Assembly (NCBI RefSeq): GCF_002224285.1
Contig: NZ_CP022436.1
Location: 1,612,001-1,676,000, forward strand
Direction: 5' to 3'
DNA length: 64,000 bases
Origin: Arthrobacter sp. YN
GTDB lineage: Bacteria; Actinomycetota; Actinomycetes; Actinomycetales; Micrococcaceae
Translations under genes and position numbers: made by a program
In this document: positions 17,913 to 28,700 of the stretch, in pieces
Position numbering within the stretch: the stretch's first letter is position 1
How the letters are laid out: every line of letters begins with the position of its first letter
The notes under the pieces: model-generated
Seen by the model: the letters and a program-made list of their open reading frames with translations, nothing else
Databases searched by the model: none
Told to the model about the DNA's origin: nothing

Positions 17913-19080
17913 GGATCAGCAGTCCGGCGAGGACTTGGACCAGGAGTTCGACGCCGTCCCCGAACCTTCCGTGGATGAGGACACCGACGCGGGGCCTGCT
18001 CCGGTTGCGGTGCAAAGCGGTCCGCCCACGGGCGTCATGTCTGCCGAGCGCCTGGCCATCAAAGCACTGGAATCAAAGCTGCTGGGTGGCGAACGTAAGC
18101 TTCGTCGTCGTGAAGTTGCCGCAGGGGCAGGCGTATCCATTCTGTCCGCCCGCAAAATCTGGCGTGCCCTGGGATTCCCGAACTTCGGCGACGAAGACGT
18201 CGCTTTTACGGAACGGGACCAGGCGGCGCTGTCCACCATCCTGGACCTTGTCCGGGCCGGCGTCCTGACCGAGGAAGCGGCCATCTCTGTCACCCGGTCC
18301 ATCGGGCAGATGACGGACCGCATGGTGGTTTGGCAGATCGAAGCCTTGGTGGAAGACATGGTGTCTGAGCAGGGGATTCCGGATGCTGTGGCCCGTAAGC
18401 AACTGGTAGGTCAGTTGCCCGGCCTGGTGGACTCGCTCGAAGAGATCCTGGTCTACTCCTATCGCCGTCAACTCAACGCAGGTGTGCAACGCTTGGCGGT
18501 TCGCGCCGAAGCCGGGCTGCAGGCCAGTGAAGAAGGCCGCGAGGGCGACGAAGACGATTCGCCGTTGCCCTTGGCACGGGCCGTGGGTTTCGCCGACCTC
18601 GTCTCCTACACCAGCCTTTCGCGTCGGATGAACGAAAAGACGCTCGCCCAGTTGGTGCAGCGCTTTGAGAACAAGTGTGCCGAAATCATCTCCGTGGGCG
18701 GCGGCCGACTTGTCAAAACCGTGGGCGACGAAGTTCTGTACATCGCTGAAACCCCTGCGGCCGGGGCCGAGATTTCCCTGGCGTTGGCGCAGGCCTTCAC
18801 CGAGGACGAAATTCTGCCGCAGTGCCGCGTATCCATGGTCTGGGGCCGCATCCTGTCCAGACTGGGCGATATCTACGGTCCCACCGTGAACCTCGCCGCA
18901 CGGCTCACCACGCTGGCGCAGCCCGGGACGGTGCTCGTAGACGCCATGACGGCCGCTGCCCTTGGACAGGACGACCGCTTCGTCCTGGTTCCCCAGAAAT
19001 CGGAGAACGTCCGTGGCTTCGGCGAAATCCATCCCGTGATGCTGGCCCGTGGCCGCGGCAAGGGACTGGTGCTGGACTAG
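17902..19080 (+). CDS. Class III adenylate cyclase with N-terminal regulatory domain
   Basis: 392 residues. Makes cAMP from ATP. The C-terminal catalytic domain begins near residue 225 and shows metal-binding aspartates D232 (in VGFADLVSY) and D276 (in VGDEVLY), then the NLAARL transition-state motif after GDIYGPTV. A helical N-terminal domain (about 50-190: LRRREVAAGAGVSILSARKIWRALGF, then FTERDQAALSTILDLV) resembles the pH-sensing autoregulatory domain of the mycobacterial cyclase Rv1264. I chose ATG 17902 over GTG 17893 because GGTGGAAGAG sits just upstream. It is soluble, with no membrane segment. Its start overlaps the end of the PH-domain gene. Confidence 0.85.
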   Translation: MSVEDQQSGEDLDQEFDAVPEPSVDEDTDAGPAPVAVQSGPPTGVMSAERLAIKALESKLLGGERKLRRREVAAGAGVSILSARKIWRALGFPNFGDEDVAFTERDQAALSTILDLVRAGVLTEEAAISVTRSIGQMTDRMVVWQIEALVEDMVSEQGIPDAVARKQLVGQLPGLVDSLEEILVYSYRRQLNAGVQRLAVRAEAGLQASEEGREGDEDDSPLPLARAVGFADLVSYTSLSRRMNEKTLAQLVQRFENKCAEIISVGGGRLVKTVGDEVLYIAETPAAGAEISLALAQAFTEDEILPQCRVSMVWGRILSRLGDIYGPTVNLAARLTTLAQPGTVLVDAMTAAALGQDDRFVLVPQKSENVRGFGEIHPVMLARGRGKGLVLD

Positions 19081-19110
19081 GGCCCTGCTGGCAGCCCGCC
19101 TTCCGATGCG

Positions 19111-19213
19111 CACGCTCTCTCACTTCCCTTGGACTTGAGCCGAACGCTCGCTCACTTTCTTCAGGAAAGTGAGCGAGCGTTCGGCTTTAAGGGCTGTTAG
19201 GTGAGAGAGCGTG
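19111..19213. repeat. Nested inverted repeat (large palindromic element) after the adenylate cyclase gene
   Basis: An inner hairpin with perfect 22-bp arms (19138-19159 and 19165-19186) and a 5-base loop sits inside a second perfect pair of 13-base arms, CACGCTCTCTCAC (19111-19123) and GTGAGAGAGCGTG (19201-19213). Inner and outer arms share the consensus ACGCTC(G/T)CTCACTT, so the element holds four related copies in palindromic order. It could act as a transcription terminator for the cyclase operon, but the nested design is more like a dispersed palindromic repeat. Confidence 0.8.
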
Positions 19214-19228
19214 GTGAATGCGATTCAC
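19214..19228. promoter_or_regulatory. Inverted repeat GTGAAT-GCG-ATTCAC, candidate operator
   Basis: Perfect six-base arms around a three-base centre, immediately after the nested palindrome and about 120 bases before the first giant FN3 gene. The size fits a repressor or activator dimer site. A weak possible -10 (TAGGCT, 19262-19267) follows at a distance that would allow regulation of the FN3-kinase-ATPase cluster. Confidence 0.4.
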
Positions 19229-19346
19229 GTCACGACTTAGCTAATCGATGGAGTAACCCGGTAGGCTTTGCGTTGATTGTGTCGTGTTTCGCCGTGGGGG
19301 TCGGCGCCGGCTGCTTTGTGCTGCCTGAACTGTGGGGGAATGTGGG

Positions 19347-22300
19347 ATGGCTCTGTCTGATGGGTCCGGAAAACGTCGTGCCAATAACCGCCGGCGTAAG
19401 GTCATCGCAGCCACTGCCTTCACTGCGGCAGCGGCCGTCCTGGTAACAGGTGCCATCCTCTATCCGGGGTTCAAGACCACCGAGGTGGAACTGAACGACG
19501 GCGGCGTCTGGGTGGTCAGTAAGACCAAGAATGCGGCCGGTCGCCTGAATTACCCCTCCAAATCGCTGGATGGGGCAGTGACTCCGGCCAGCACCAACTT
19601 CGATATCCTTCAGCAGGCCGGCGACATCTTCATCGATGACGCAGATGGCGGGACCATCAACCCTGTCAGCGCCGCCAACATGCGCCTGGGCGGCGACCAA
19701 AAACTTCCAGGCTCCGCAGAGGTCAGCTTCGGCAACAAAGTACTGGCTGTCACTGACCCGTCCCAGGGCAAGGTCTGGGCTGTTTCTCCCACCTCCATTG
19801 GCGGTTTCAGCGACGAGTCGGAACCCTTGTTCGAGCAGTCGCCCGGCGTTGTCTCGGTGGTGGGCGTTGACGACACCATCCACACACTGGACCCGAAAAC
19901 CGGGACACTGACGGCAACAAAGGTGGACGCCGAGGGTAAGTCCGTAGACTCACAGGCCAGGAAGGACGAGGCCTTAAAGGCCGACGGCGAGGTCCAGTTG
20001 ACAACCGTCGGCGACAAAGCAGTGGTGCTTAACGCAGCCACCGGCGACATCGTGCTGCCCGGGGGCAACAAAGTACACCTGGAGGACGCCAGGGAAGCCA
20101 AATTGCAGCAGAGCGGCCCGGCCGCCGATTTTATCGCCATCGCCACCCCGAAGGCACTGCTCCTGCAACCCCTGGACGGCGGGACCGCCAAGACGGTCCA
20201 AGCGGACGGCCAGGGCATTCCGGCTGCCCCAGTCCATCTAGGGTCCTGCACGTACGCAGCGTGGTCCGGTGCCAACAAATACGTCCGGGAATGCACCAAC
20301 GAGGCAGATAACAAGCGGTCCGACGTTCCCAAGGCGAGTGCGTCGCCGTCGTACGTTTTCCGGGTCAACCGTGATCTTGTGGTGCTGAACGACGTCAACT
20401 CAGGCAACGTCTGGATGGTCAACCAGAACATGCAGTTGGTCAACAACTGGGACGACGTCATCCCGCCCCAGCAGACCTCGGACGACGCCGACAAGGACTC
20501 CGCGGACGAAGTCCAGCAGACAGTCCTTCCGGACCGCAGCAAACCCAACACCGTGCCGGTGGCTAAACCCGATGCCTTCGGAGTCAGGGCCGGAAAGACC
20601 ACTGTCCTGCCCGTGCTGGACAACGACGCCGATGCCGACGGCGACGTCCTCACGGTCAGCACCAGCGAGCCACTGAAGTCCGGCGCCTTGTCCGCCGTCT
20701 ACGGTGGCACCGGCTTCCAGATCGCAGTCCCCGCCGGAACCACGGGCTCCGAAACGTTCAAGTACTCGGTGGACGACGGCCGTGGCGGTACAGGCGGCGC
20801 GGACGTCGACCTGCGGGTTGTGCCCGCGGAGGAAAACAACGCCCCCCAGCCCAAACCCAACCGGAACAATGCCTTGGTGGTCCAGTCCGGGAAGATCGCC
20901 AGCCAGTTTGTCCTCACCGATTGGCTGGACCCCGACGGCGATGACATCTTTGCCGTCGCCGTCTCCAGCAGCGATCCAGCGGACCAGGTCCGGATCAGGC
21001 CGGACGGCTTGCTCACCTTCCAGGACGCAGGGGCTGGCCCGGGCCGTAAAACCCTGACCGTCAGTGTCTCGGACGGGTCCCTGACGACCCAAGGGCAGAT
21101 CAGCGTTGACGTCCGTGCTCCCGGTGCGCTGCCGCCCATCGCGAATGCGGATCACGTGGTTGCGGTGGGGGGCCAGGACACGGTGATCGCGCCGCTCAAG
21201 AATGACACCGACCCCCAGGGCGGGACGCTAAGACTTGCGCAGGCACAGCCGGACGCGCAGTCGACCGCCGTGGTGGGTCCGGACCAGCAGACGTTTACTT
21301 TCAACTCGACGTCGGTAGGTCCCCACTATGTGACGTACATGGTGACCAACGGACCGGCGAGTGCCCAGCAACTGGTGCGGGTGGACGTCGTGTCCGGAAA
21401 CAGCGACGGCGCACCGGTGGCGGTCCGCGATATTGCCCTCCTGCCCAGTGGCGGCAGCACCGTGGTTGACGTGTTGGGCAACGACTCAGACCCCAGTGGG
21501 GGCGTCCTGGTGGTCCAGTCGGTCACGGCGGCCGACGGGCTCCCGGTATCGGTCGCGGTCCTTGACCACTCGGTCATCAAGATCACCGACGTCCGGGCCC
21601 AGGGGCAGCTCTCGTTGAAATACACCATCTCCAACGGCAAAGCGTCGGCCACAGGGGACATTTCCGTCCAGGTTGTGCCGGCGCCGACCAAACTTCAGGC
21701 GCCGCAGGCCAAGCCGGACGAGGTATCCGTGCGTGCCGGCGACATAGTGACCATCCCGGTCCTGGACAACGACACGGACCCCAACGGCGGAGAGCTCACA
21801 CTGGACCCCGTCCTGGCACAGCAGCCCGACGAGGCCGCGGGCAGGATCTTTGTTGCGGGGAACACCCTCCGGTATATCGCTGGCGAGGAACCCACCACCG
21901 TTTATGCCATCTACAAGGTCAGCAATGCCTCCGGCCAAACTGACTCGCAGCAAGTCACCATCCGCATCCGCGCCCGCGATGACGCCACCAACACCAGGCC
22001 CGAGCCACGGAATCTGACAGCCCGCGTGGTTGCGGGGATGACGGTAAGAATCCCTGTTCCCCTGGACGGTATCGATGCCGATGGCGACTCGGTGCAGCTG
22101 ATGGGCATCGATAAGGCTCCCGAACTGGGGACAGCCATCCTGCGGGATGGGTACCTCGAGTTCACCGCCGGAGGCACGTCTGCAGGCACTGACACGTTCA
22201 GCTACCGCGTACGGGACCGTATCGGTGCGGAGAACACCGGCACGGTGATCGTGGGCATTGCGCCTGCGGAAGCCGATAACCAGAAGCCCATTGCGGTGGA

Positions 22301-25300
22301 CGACGTCATTGATGTCCGGCCCGGCCGACGGGTGGCGGTGAACGCACTGAAAAACGACTCGGACCCCGACGGCGACCCCATCGCTTTGGTGTCGGCGTTC
22401 GAGGCCAAACCGGAACTGCAGGTGGAGGCTGCCGCAGGAAAGGTGGTCCTCACGGCGCCGGGTGCGGCCGGCACGGACAGCATCAGCTACCGGATTCAGG
22501 ACGATAAGAAGGCTGAAGCGGCCGCAGTCATCCGTGTCCAGACAAGCCCGACCGCGCCGCTCCATGCCCCCGTGGCAGTGGACGACCGGATCACGCTGGC
22601 CGAGACCCTGGGTAAAACTGCGGTTGACGTTCCGGTGGTGAAAAACGATTCCGATCCCGACGGCGTGGCGGAGGACCTCACCATTTCCCTGCCGGACGGG
22701 AACCCGAATGCGCGCGTCGGAACTGCCGGCAGCGTGGTGGTGACGCTGCTGCCCCAGGACCAGTTGATTCCCTACACCGTCACCGACATCGATGGGCAGT
22801 CAGCTACCGCGGTCATGTGGATTCCGGGCCAGGGCCTCCAGTACCCCACGCTTTCCACCACTGAGATCGTGGAGGTCACCGCGGGGGAGGAAGTTACTCT
22901 GGCCCTTCAGGATCACGTCAAGGTCCGGGACGGCCGTCAACCCCGCATTACGGTGGCGGACAAGATCCGTGTCCTGGGCGGTGACTCCACCAACGTTATT
23001 GCTGGTGATGGTACTGCGTTGAGGTATGCGGCCCAGCCTGAGTACGTGGGGCCCGGGTCCATCACCTTCGAAGTGACTGACGGTAGTGGTCCGGACGATG
23101 CCGAGGGCTTGAAGTCCACTCTGACCATCCAGACCAAGGTGCTCCCGAACCCCAACGCCAATCACGCCCCCACCTTCAGCGGAGCTGCGATTGAAGCGCC
23201 AAAGGGGGAGACTACCGAACTGGACCTGGCCAACCTTGCCGCAGATGTTGATGAGCAGGACCAAGGCAAGCTCACGTTCAGCGTGGACGGTGACCTGCCC
23301 GGCGGATTCGACGCGCGGGTGGAGGGTACGGTCCTGAAAATCACCCCCGGGGGTTCAATCAACCCCGGCGCCCGTGGGACCGTGCCGCTCAAGGTGACCG
23401 ATGGCCGCTCGGAGCCTGCGAAGGCAGCCGTCACCGTTTCCGTAGTCTCATCGAACCGACCCAAACCGGCAGCGAACGATGATGTCCTCGACAAGGCCAA
23501 CGCCGGCAAGTCCGAAACCATCAATGTGCTGGGCAACGACTTCAACCCCTTCAGCGAACCCTTGACGGTGCTTTCGGCCGTGGTGGAGACCGGATCCGCA
23601 TCAGGCGAGCCTGCCATAGGAGGCGATTCCATCACGGTGACGCCCGCCGACGGCTTCAAGGGGGTCCTGGTGGTCAGGTACACCATCAAGGACAAGACCG
23701 ATGATCCCAGCCGGCAAGCCGTGGGCCGTGTCCGCATCACGGTGCGGGACAAGCCCGATGCTCCTTCGGCGCCGGTTGCCACGGACGTCCGCAGCAAAAC
23801 GGCCGTCCTCAAGTGGGCGCCGCCGTCGGACAATGGCGCAGCCATTACCAAGTACACGGTGACAGCGGCCGGGTTCCAGCAGGAGTGCCCCACGACGACA
23901 TGTACGTTGACTGGACTGACCAACAACGTCAAGTACGTCTTCACCGTGGTTGCCACCAATGAGGTAGGCGAATCCCAGCCCTCCGTGCCCTCCAATGAGA
24001 TCACTCCGGATGAGAAGCCATCGCCCCCGGACGTCCCCACGGTCAAGGCCGGCGACAAGGACCTGGCGATCACCTGGACCCCTGCCAAAACCGAGGGTTC
24101 ACCGGTGAAGCACTACAACCTGGAGATCTCTCCGCCGCCCGCCAACGGCATTGCCGTCAAGAACGATGTCAGCGGCCTCAGCTACACCTGGCCGGGCCTG
24201 ACCAACGGTGTGAAGTACAAGGTCCGTGCACAGGCTGTCAATGACCTCGGCCCCTCAGACTGGGGGCTGTATTCTGCCGAGGACCACCCTGCCGGTATCC
24301 CTGCAACACCGGCGCCGCCGAGTACCACTGTGGTGTCTGCAGTTGGTGCGCAAAACCAGCTCCGCGTGGACTGGGCTGAGCCGGGCATCAATGGTGACCC
24401 CATCAAGAGCTATTACGTCACCATGAGCGGCGGCAGCGGAACCACCCAGACTCAGACCATTCCGGGGAACGTCCGAACAGCCACCTTCAAGGTTTCCACT
24501 AACGAATCGGCGTACACATTTACTGTCCAGGCCGAGAACAAGGCAGGCAAGAGCCTGGTCAGCGCCGCGTCACCGCCGCGCAGGGCCACTGGAAAACTGG
24601 GTACCGTTCAAAACGTCAGCGCGACGCCGGCCAACACCGGTGCCGCCGGTGGTCAGCTCACCATCAACTTCACCGCGCTCGGCGATACCCAACGCAACGG
24701 TTCCAAGGCCAACGAAGTCAGCTACACCTACTCCGCAGGCGGACGCTCCGGCGCTATCCAGCCCGGGCAGACCATTGGAGGCTTCGCCAACGGCCAGGCC
24801 ACCAACGTGACAGTGACGGCACATTCAACCGTGGCGCCCAGTTCCGATGCCAGCAAAGCTGCCAATGCCACGCCCTTTGGTGCGCCGGGGACGCCGTCGG
24901 CGTCGGGATCCAATGGTGCCGTGAACCAAAAATCGGTGACCTTCAATTGGTCGTCACCGTCGGCATCCACCAATGACGTCAAGACGACGAAGATCCGCAT
25001 CGACAACGGCGGCTGGGAGACTGTGGGCGCCTCTGGCAGCCGGACCATCAACACTGCCGGATGGGAAGAGACGCACAGCATCGCCGTGCAGACCTTCAAC
25101 TCCCTGGGAACCGGCGGTCCTGTGGCAAGTGCCAGCGCCCAGTCCGGACGCGAAGGTCAATGGACAACCACCATGAACCCGGGAGCGGTTGTGCGGTCGT
25201 GCAGCTATGCCCTGGGCAGCGCGAGTTACAGGGAATCGGACAGAACCTGCGACGGGAAGGGTGGCAACCAGCCACCTTGGTTCTACTCGGCTGATCAAGG

Positions 25301-25463
25301 CCCGCTGGTTGTGCGTTGTTACATTGACCAGTCGGATCATGTCGTTGGCATGTTCCGCTGGTGGAGGATCGAATCAGGCTCCTACCGCAACGTGGGGCGC
25401 TACATCATCGCAGGTCACACTAACCTTCCAGACCCCGCAGGCATCGGAGCGCCCCCGTGCTGA
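19347..25463 (+). CDS. Giant membrane-anchored Ig/cadherin-like and FN3 repeat protein, first copy
   Basis: 2,038 residues. A basic cytoplasmic N-terminus (KRRANNRRRK) and one transmembrane helix (about 19-39) anchor a very long extracytoplasmic part. It begins with a region of propeller-like repeats (about 45-370). About eleven Ig/cadherin-like domains follow, most with a VLDNDxDPDGDxL-type acidic, probably Ca2+-binding loop. Three clear FN3 domains start near residue 1465 (TDVRSKTAVLKWAPPSDNG onward; conserved TWxP, GLTNxVKYxF), then two looser FN3-like modules and a Cys-containing tail. ATG 19347 has GGGGGAA eight bases upstream; the frame is open from 19332. Role likely cell-wall adhesion or a scaffold. 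It opens the cluster of MoxR, DUF58, transglutaminase-like and kinase genes, as in the bifidobacterial PFNA cluster. Confidence 0.82.
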   Translation: MALSDGSGKRRANNRRRKVIAATAFTAAAAVLVTGAILYPGFKTTEVELNDGGVWVVSKTKNAAGRLNYPSKSLDGAVTPASTNFDILQQAGDIFIDDADGGTINPVSAANMRLGGDQKLPGSAEVSFGNKVLAVTDPSQGKVWAVSPTSIGGFSDESEPLFEQSPGVVSVVGVDDTIHTLDPKTGTLTATKVDAEGKSVDSQARKDEALKADGEVQLTTVGDKAVVLNAATGDIVLPGGNKVHLEDAREAKLQQSGPAADFIAIATPKALLLQPLDGGTAKTVQADGQGIPAAPVHLGSCTYAAWSGANKYVRECTNEADNKRSDVPKASASPSYVFRVNRDLVVLNDVNSGNVWMVNQNMQLVNNWDDVIPPQQTSDDADKDSADEVQQTVLPDRSKPNTVPVAKPDAFGVRAGKTTVLPVLDNDADADGDVLTVSTSEPLKSGALSAVYGGTGFQIAVPAGTTGSETFKYSVDDGRGGTGGADVDLRVVPAEENNAPQPKPNRNNALVVQSGKIASQFVLTDWLDPDGDDIFAVAVSSSDPADQVRIRPDGLLTFQDAGAGPGRKTLTVSVSDGSLTTQGQISVDVRAPGALPPIANADHVVAVGGQDTVIAPLKNDTDPQGGTLRLAQAQPDAQSTAVVGPDQQTFTFNSTSVGPHYVTYMVTNGPASAQQLVRVDVVSGNSDGAPVAVRDIALLPSGGSTVVDVLGNDSDPSGGVLVVQSVTAADGLPVSVAVLDHSVIKITDVRAQGQLSLKYTISNGKASATGDISVQVVPAPTKLQAPQAKPDEVSVRAGDIVTIPVLDNDTDPNGGELTLDPVLAQQPDEAAGRIFVAGNTLRYIAGEEPTTVYAIYKVSNASGQTDSQQVTIRIRARDDATNTRPEPRNLTARVVAGMTVRIPVPLDGIDADGDSVQLMGIDKAPELGTAILRDGYLEFTAGGTSAGTDTFSYRVRDRIGAENTGTVIVGIAPAEADNQKPIAVDDVIDVRPGRRVAVNALKNDSDPDGDPIALVSAFEAKPELQVEAAAGKVVLTAPGAAGTDSISYRIQDDKKAEAAAVIRVQTSPTAPLHAPVAVDDRITLAETLGKTAVDVPVVKNDSDPDGVAEDLTISLPDGNPNARVGTAGSVVVTLLPQDQLIPYTVTDIDGQSATAVMWIPGQGLQYPTLSTTEIVEVTAGEEVTLALQDHVKVRDGRQPRITVADKIRVLGGDSTNVIAGDGTALRYAAQPEYVGPGSITFEVTDGSGPDDAEGLKSTLTIQTKVLPNPNANHAPTFSGAAIEAPKGETTELDLANLAADVDEQDQGKLTFSVDGDLPGGFDARVEGTVLKITPGGSINPGARGTVPLKVTDGRSEPAKAAVTVSVVSSNRPKPAANDDVLDKANAGKSETINVLGNDFNPFSEPLTVLSAVVETGSASGEPAIGGDSITVTPADGFKGVLVVRYTIKDKTDDPSRQAVGRVRITVRDKPDAPSAPVATDVRSKTAVLKWAPPSDNGAAITKYTVTAAGFQQECPTTTCTLTGLTNNVKYVFTVVATNEVGESQPSVPSNEITPDEKPSPPDVPTVKAGDKDLAITWTPAKTEGSPVKHYNLEISPPPANGIAVKNDVSGLSYTWPGLTNGVKYKVRAQAVNDLGPSDWGLYSAEDHPAGIPATPAPPSTTVVSAVGAQNQLRVDWAEPGINGDPIKSYYVTMSGGSGTTQTQTIPGNVRTATFKVSTNESAYTFTVQAENKAGKSLVSAASPPRRATGKLGTVQNVSATPANTGAAGGQLTINFTALGDTQRNGSKANEVSYTYSAGGRSGAIQPGQTIGGFANGQATNVTVTAHSTVAPSSDASKAANATPFGAPGTPSASGSNGAVNQKSVTFNWSSPSASTNDVKTTKIRIDNGGWETVGASGSRTINTAGWEETHSIAVQTFNSLGTGGPVASASAQSGREGQWTTTMNPGAVVRSCSYALGSASYRESDRTCDGKGGNQPPWFYSADQGPLVVRCYIDQSDHVVGMFRWWRIESGSYRNVGRYIIAGHTNLPDPAGIGAPPC

Positions 25464-25607
25464 CCGTTACAAAGGTTGGGCACGGGGCACTTCTCCCCAT
25501 CGCGCGCCCAGTGCTTAAGGCCGTAGTCTGTCAAAGCCAATGGATAGCCCGGTCTCGGGTGTCCTCGATTGGCCGTGGGGTGCGTGGGATAGTCTTAGGG
25601 ACTGAAA

Positions 25608-25638
25608 ATTCCGCCGCCGTATGGGGGTACTGCGGAAT
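25608..25638. promoter_or_regulatory. Leader hairpin upstream of the second FN3 gene
   Basis: ATTCCGC (25608-25614) and GCGGAAT (25632-25638) form a perfect seven-base inverted repeat in the 250-base gap between the two giant genes. A possible -10 (TAGTCT, 25590-25595) lies just upstream, so the hairpin would be in the 5' leader. It suggests the second gene can be transcribed on its own. Confidence 0.35.
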
Positions 25639-25713
25639 GCACGGCTGCCGGCATGTGTCGGTTGGCCCGGAAGTCGCTGGGGGGCGGCTGAACATCAAAG
25701 GAATTTTGGGGCT

Positions 25714-28700
25714 GTGAGAAATTTCTTCGGCAAGCTGGGGCTGACAAGGCGTCAAAACAAGAAGTTCATAGCGGGAACTGCTGCCACCGCGGCGGGCGCG
25801 TTGTTGATCACCGGGGCTGTACTTTACCCGGGCTTCAAGACCACTGAGGTGGACTTGAACGACGGCGGCGTGTGGGTTGTGAGCAAAACCAAGAACGCCG
25901 TGGGGCGGTTGAACTACCCGTCGCGCGTTCTTGATGGGGCCGTGACTCCGGCAACCACTACTTTCGACGTTCTGCAGCACGACGGCAATGTTTTTGTCGA
26001 CGACGAATCCGGTTCCACCATCAACCAGGTCTCTGCCGCGAACCTGAAGCTCGGCGGCGACAAGCAACTGCCGTCGTCGTCCCAAGTCAGTTATGGGTCC
26101 ACCGTCCTTTCGGTGACCGATCCCGCCCGTGGCAAGGTGTGGGCGCTGTCCCCCTCCACGGTCAACGGCTTCGATGAAGAAGGTACCGAGCCTGTCCTGA
26201 CTGGGGACCAAGGCATGGTCTCCGCAGTAGGCGCCGATAACCGCATCTACACAGCGGATCCGGGCAAGGGCGAGATCACCGTTACCACTGTGGACGCCAA
26301 TGGCGAGCGGACAGACTCCCAGGTCTCCAAGGTGGATGATCTCAAAGGGGCCGGCGACCTTCAGATCGCCGTCGTCGGGGACAAGCCTGTAGTCCTCGAT
26401 GCCGGCTCCGGAAACCTGTTCCTCCCAGGCGGCCGCAAACTCCAGCTGCAGGACGCCCGTGAAGCCAAGCTGCAGCAAAGTGGCGAGGACAGCAGCTTTG
26501 TTGCCATCGCCACCCGCAAAGCCCTCCTGAAGCAGCCCTTGGACGGATCCACCGCTGCAACACTCAATGCCGACGGCGAAGGCGTCCCCGCAGCACCCGT
26601 GCAGGTGAGCAAGTGCGTTCACGCTGCCTGGTCCGGGGCCAACAAGTATGTCCGCGACTGCGAGAACGATGCCGATGACAAGAAGAATGACGTCCCCAAG
26701 GCCAGTGCCTCGCCCAGTTATGTCTTCCGCGTCAACCGCGACCTCGTAGTCCTCAACGACGTGAACTCGGGAAGCGTGTGGCTGGTCAACCAGAACATGC
26801 AGCTCGTCAACAACTGGGACGATGTTGTCCCGCCCAAGAACCAGTCCGATGACCAGGACCAGGAGTCCGCGGACAACAACACCATCAACGTCCTCCCGGA
26901 CCGCACCAAGCCCAACCGTGCGCCTGAAACCAAACCGGACGAGTTCGGTGTCCGGCCGGGCCGGACCTCCATCCTCAGCATCCTGGACAGTGACTCAGAC
27001 CCCGACGGCGATGTCCTCACCGCTGCGGTAGGTGCCAACGGGCCCAAATCCGGGGCGCTGGAGAACATCTACGGTGGCTCAGCGTTCCAGATCAAGGTCC
27101 CCGCTGACGCCAAGCCGGGAACGGAAACCTTCGACTACAACGCCTCGGACGGACGCGGTTTGTCCGCCGGTGGACAGGTCACGCTGCGCGTCGTGGCTCC
27201 GGAGGAAAACAAGCCTCCCTTCTTCAAACGCGGCGAGCCCACCACCATGCTGGTGGAGCAGGGCAAGTCCGTCAGCCAGAACATCCTGACCGACTGGATG
27301 GATCCCGACGGCGACGACCTCGTCCTCCTGGACGCCAAGACGGACAACGACCAGGACCAGGTCAAGGTCCGTCGCGACGGCCTGCTCACGTACCAGGACT
27401 CTGGTGCAGCACCGGGCAAGAAAAACGTCACCATCACGGTGTGGGACGGCCGTGCCACCACGACGGGCCGGATCGTTGTCAACGTTCAGCCCCCGGGCGC
27501 CTTGGCGCCGGTGGTCAACGCCGACCACGTCACGGCCGTGGTTGGCCAGGACCTGGTCATTGCGCCCCTCAAGAACGACGTCGATCCCAATGGCGGTGCC
27601 CTGCGGGTAGCGCACGTCGAGGCTGCCGGACCGGCAGAGCTGGGTCCAGTGACCGACGGCGGTACGTTCACCTTCCGGAGCACCACACCGGGCCCGATCT
27701 ACTTGACGTACATCGCCAGCAACGGGCCCCAAAGCAGCCAAGGCCTCATCCGGGTTGACGTGGAATCCGGCAAGGACGCTGGAGCGCCCGTTGCGGTTCA
27801 CGACGTCGCACTGCTCCCTGTGGGCGGCAGCGTGCTGGTGGATCCATTGGCCAACGACTCCGATCCTTCCGGCGGCGTGCTGGTCCTCCAGTCCGTCACC
27901 GTCCCCGACGGCTCGTCCGCTTCGGTCAGCGTGATCGACCACAGCGTCCTGCGCGTTACCGACGTGCTCGGCGCGAAAGAGCCGTTCGTGTTCAGCTACA
28001 CCATGTCCAACGGCCGCGGCTCGGCCACAGGCACCGTTGGCGTCGTCCCGGTGCCGGCCCCCGCCGTCGTCGAGGCCCCCCAGCCGAAACCCGACGAAGT
28101 CAACGTCCGCGTCAACGACGTCGTGACCATTCCGGTCCTGGACAACGACACACACCCGCAGGGTGAAGAACTGTCCGTCGATCCTGTCTTGGCGCAGAGC
28201 ATCCCTGAAGAAGACGGCAAAGCGTTCATTTCCGAAAAGACCCTGCGCTTCATCGCAGGCCCCACTCCCAAGACCGTGCGTGCCATCTACAACGCGGTGG
28301 ACCCGCAGGGACAGAAGAGCGCCGCGGCCGTGACCATCCACATCCTGCCGCTGGAAGGTGCGCAGAACTCCCGTCCGCAGCCGCAGAACCTGACCGCGCG
28401 CGTGGTGGCCGGTGGCAGCGTCCGGATCCCGGTGCCGCTGGACGGCATCGACCCCGACGGCGACTCGGTCCAGTTGACCGGCATCGACAGCACGCCCACC
28501 ATGGGAACCGCGACGGCGGGCAGCAGCTTCATCGATTTCGTCGCCGCTGGTGATGGCGCGGGAACCGACACGTTCCGCTACAAGGTGATTGACCGCCAAG
28601 GTGCGGTCAACACCGGAACGGTGACTGTCGGCGTCGCGCCTCGCGGTGAAGACAACCAGAAGCCTGCCCCGGTGGACGACGAAGTGCAGGTCCGTCCTGG

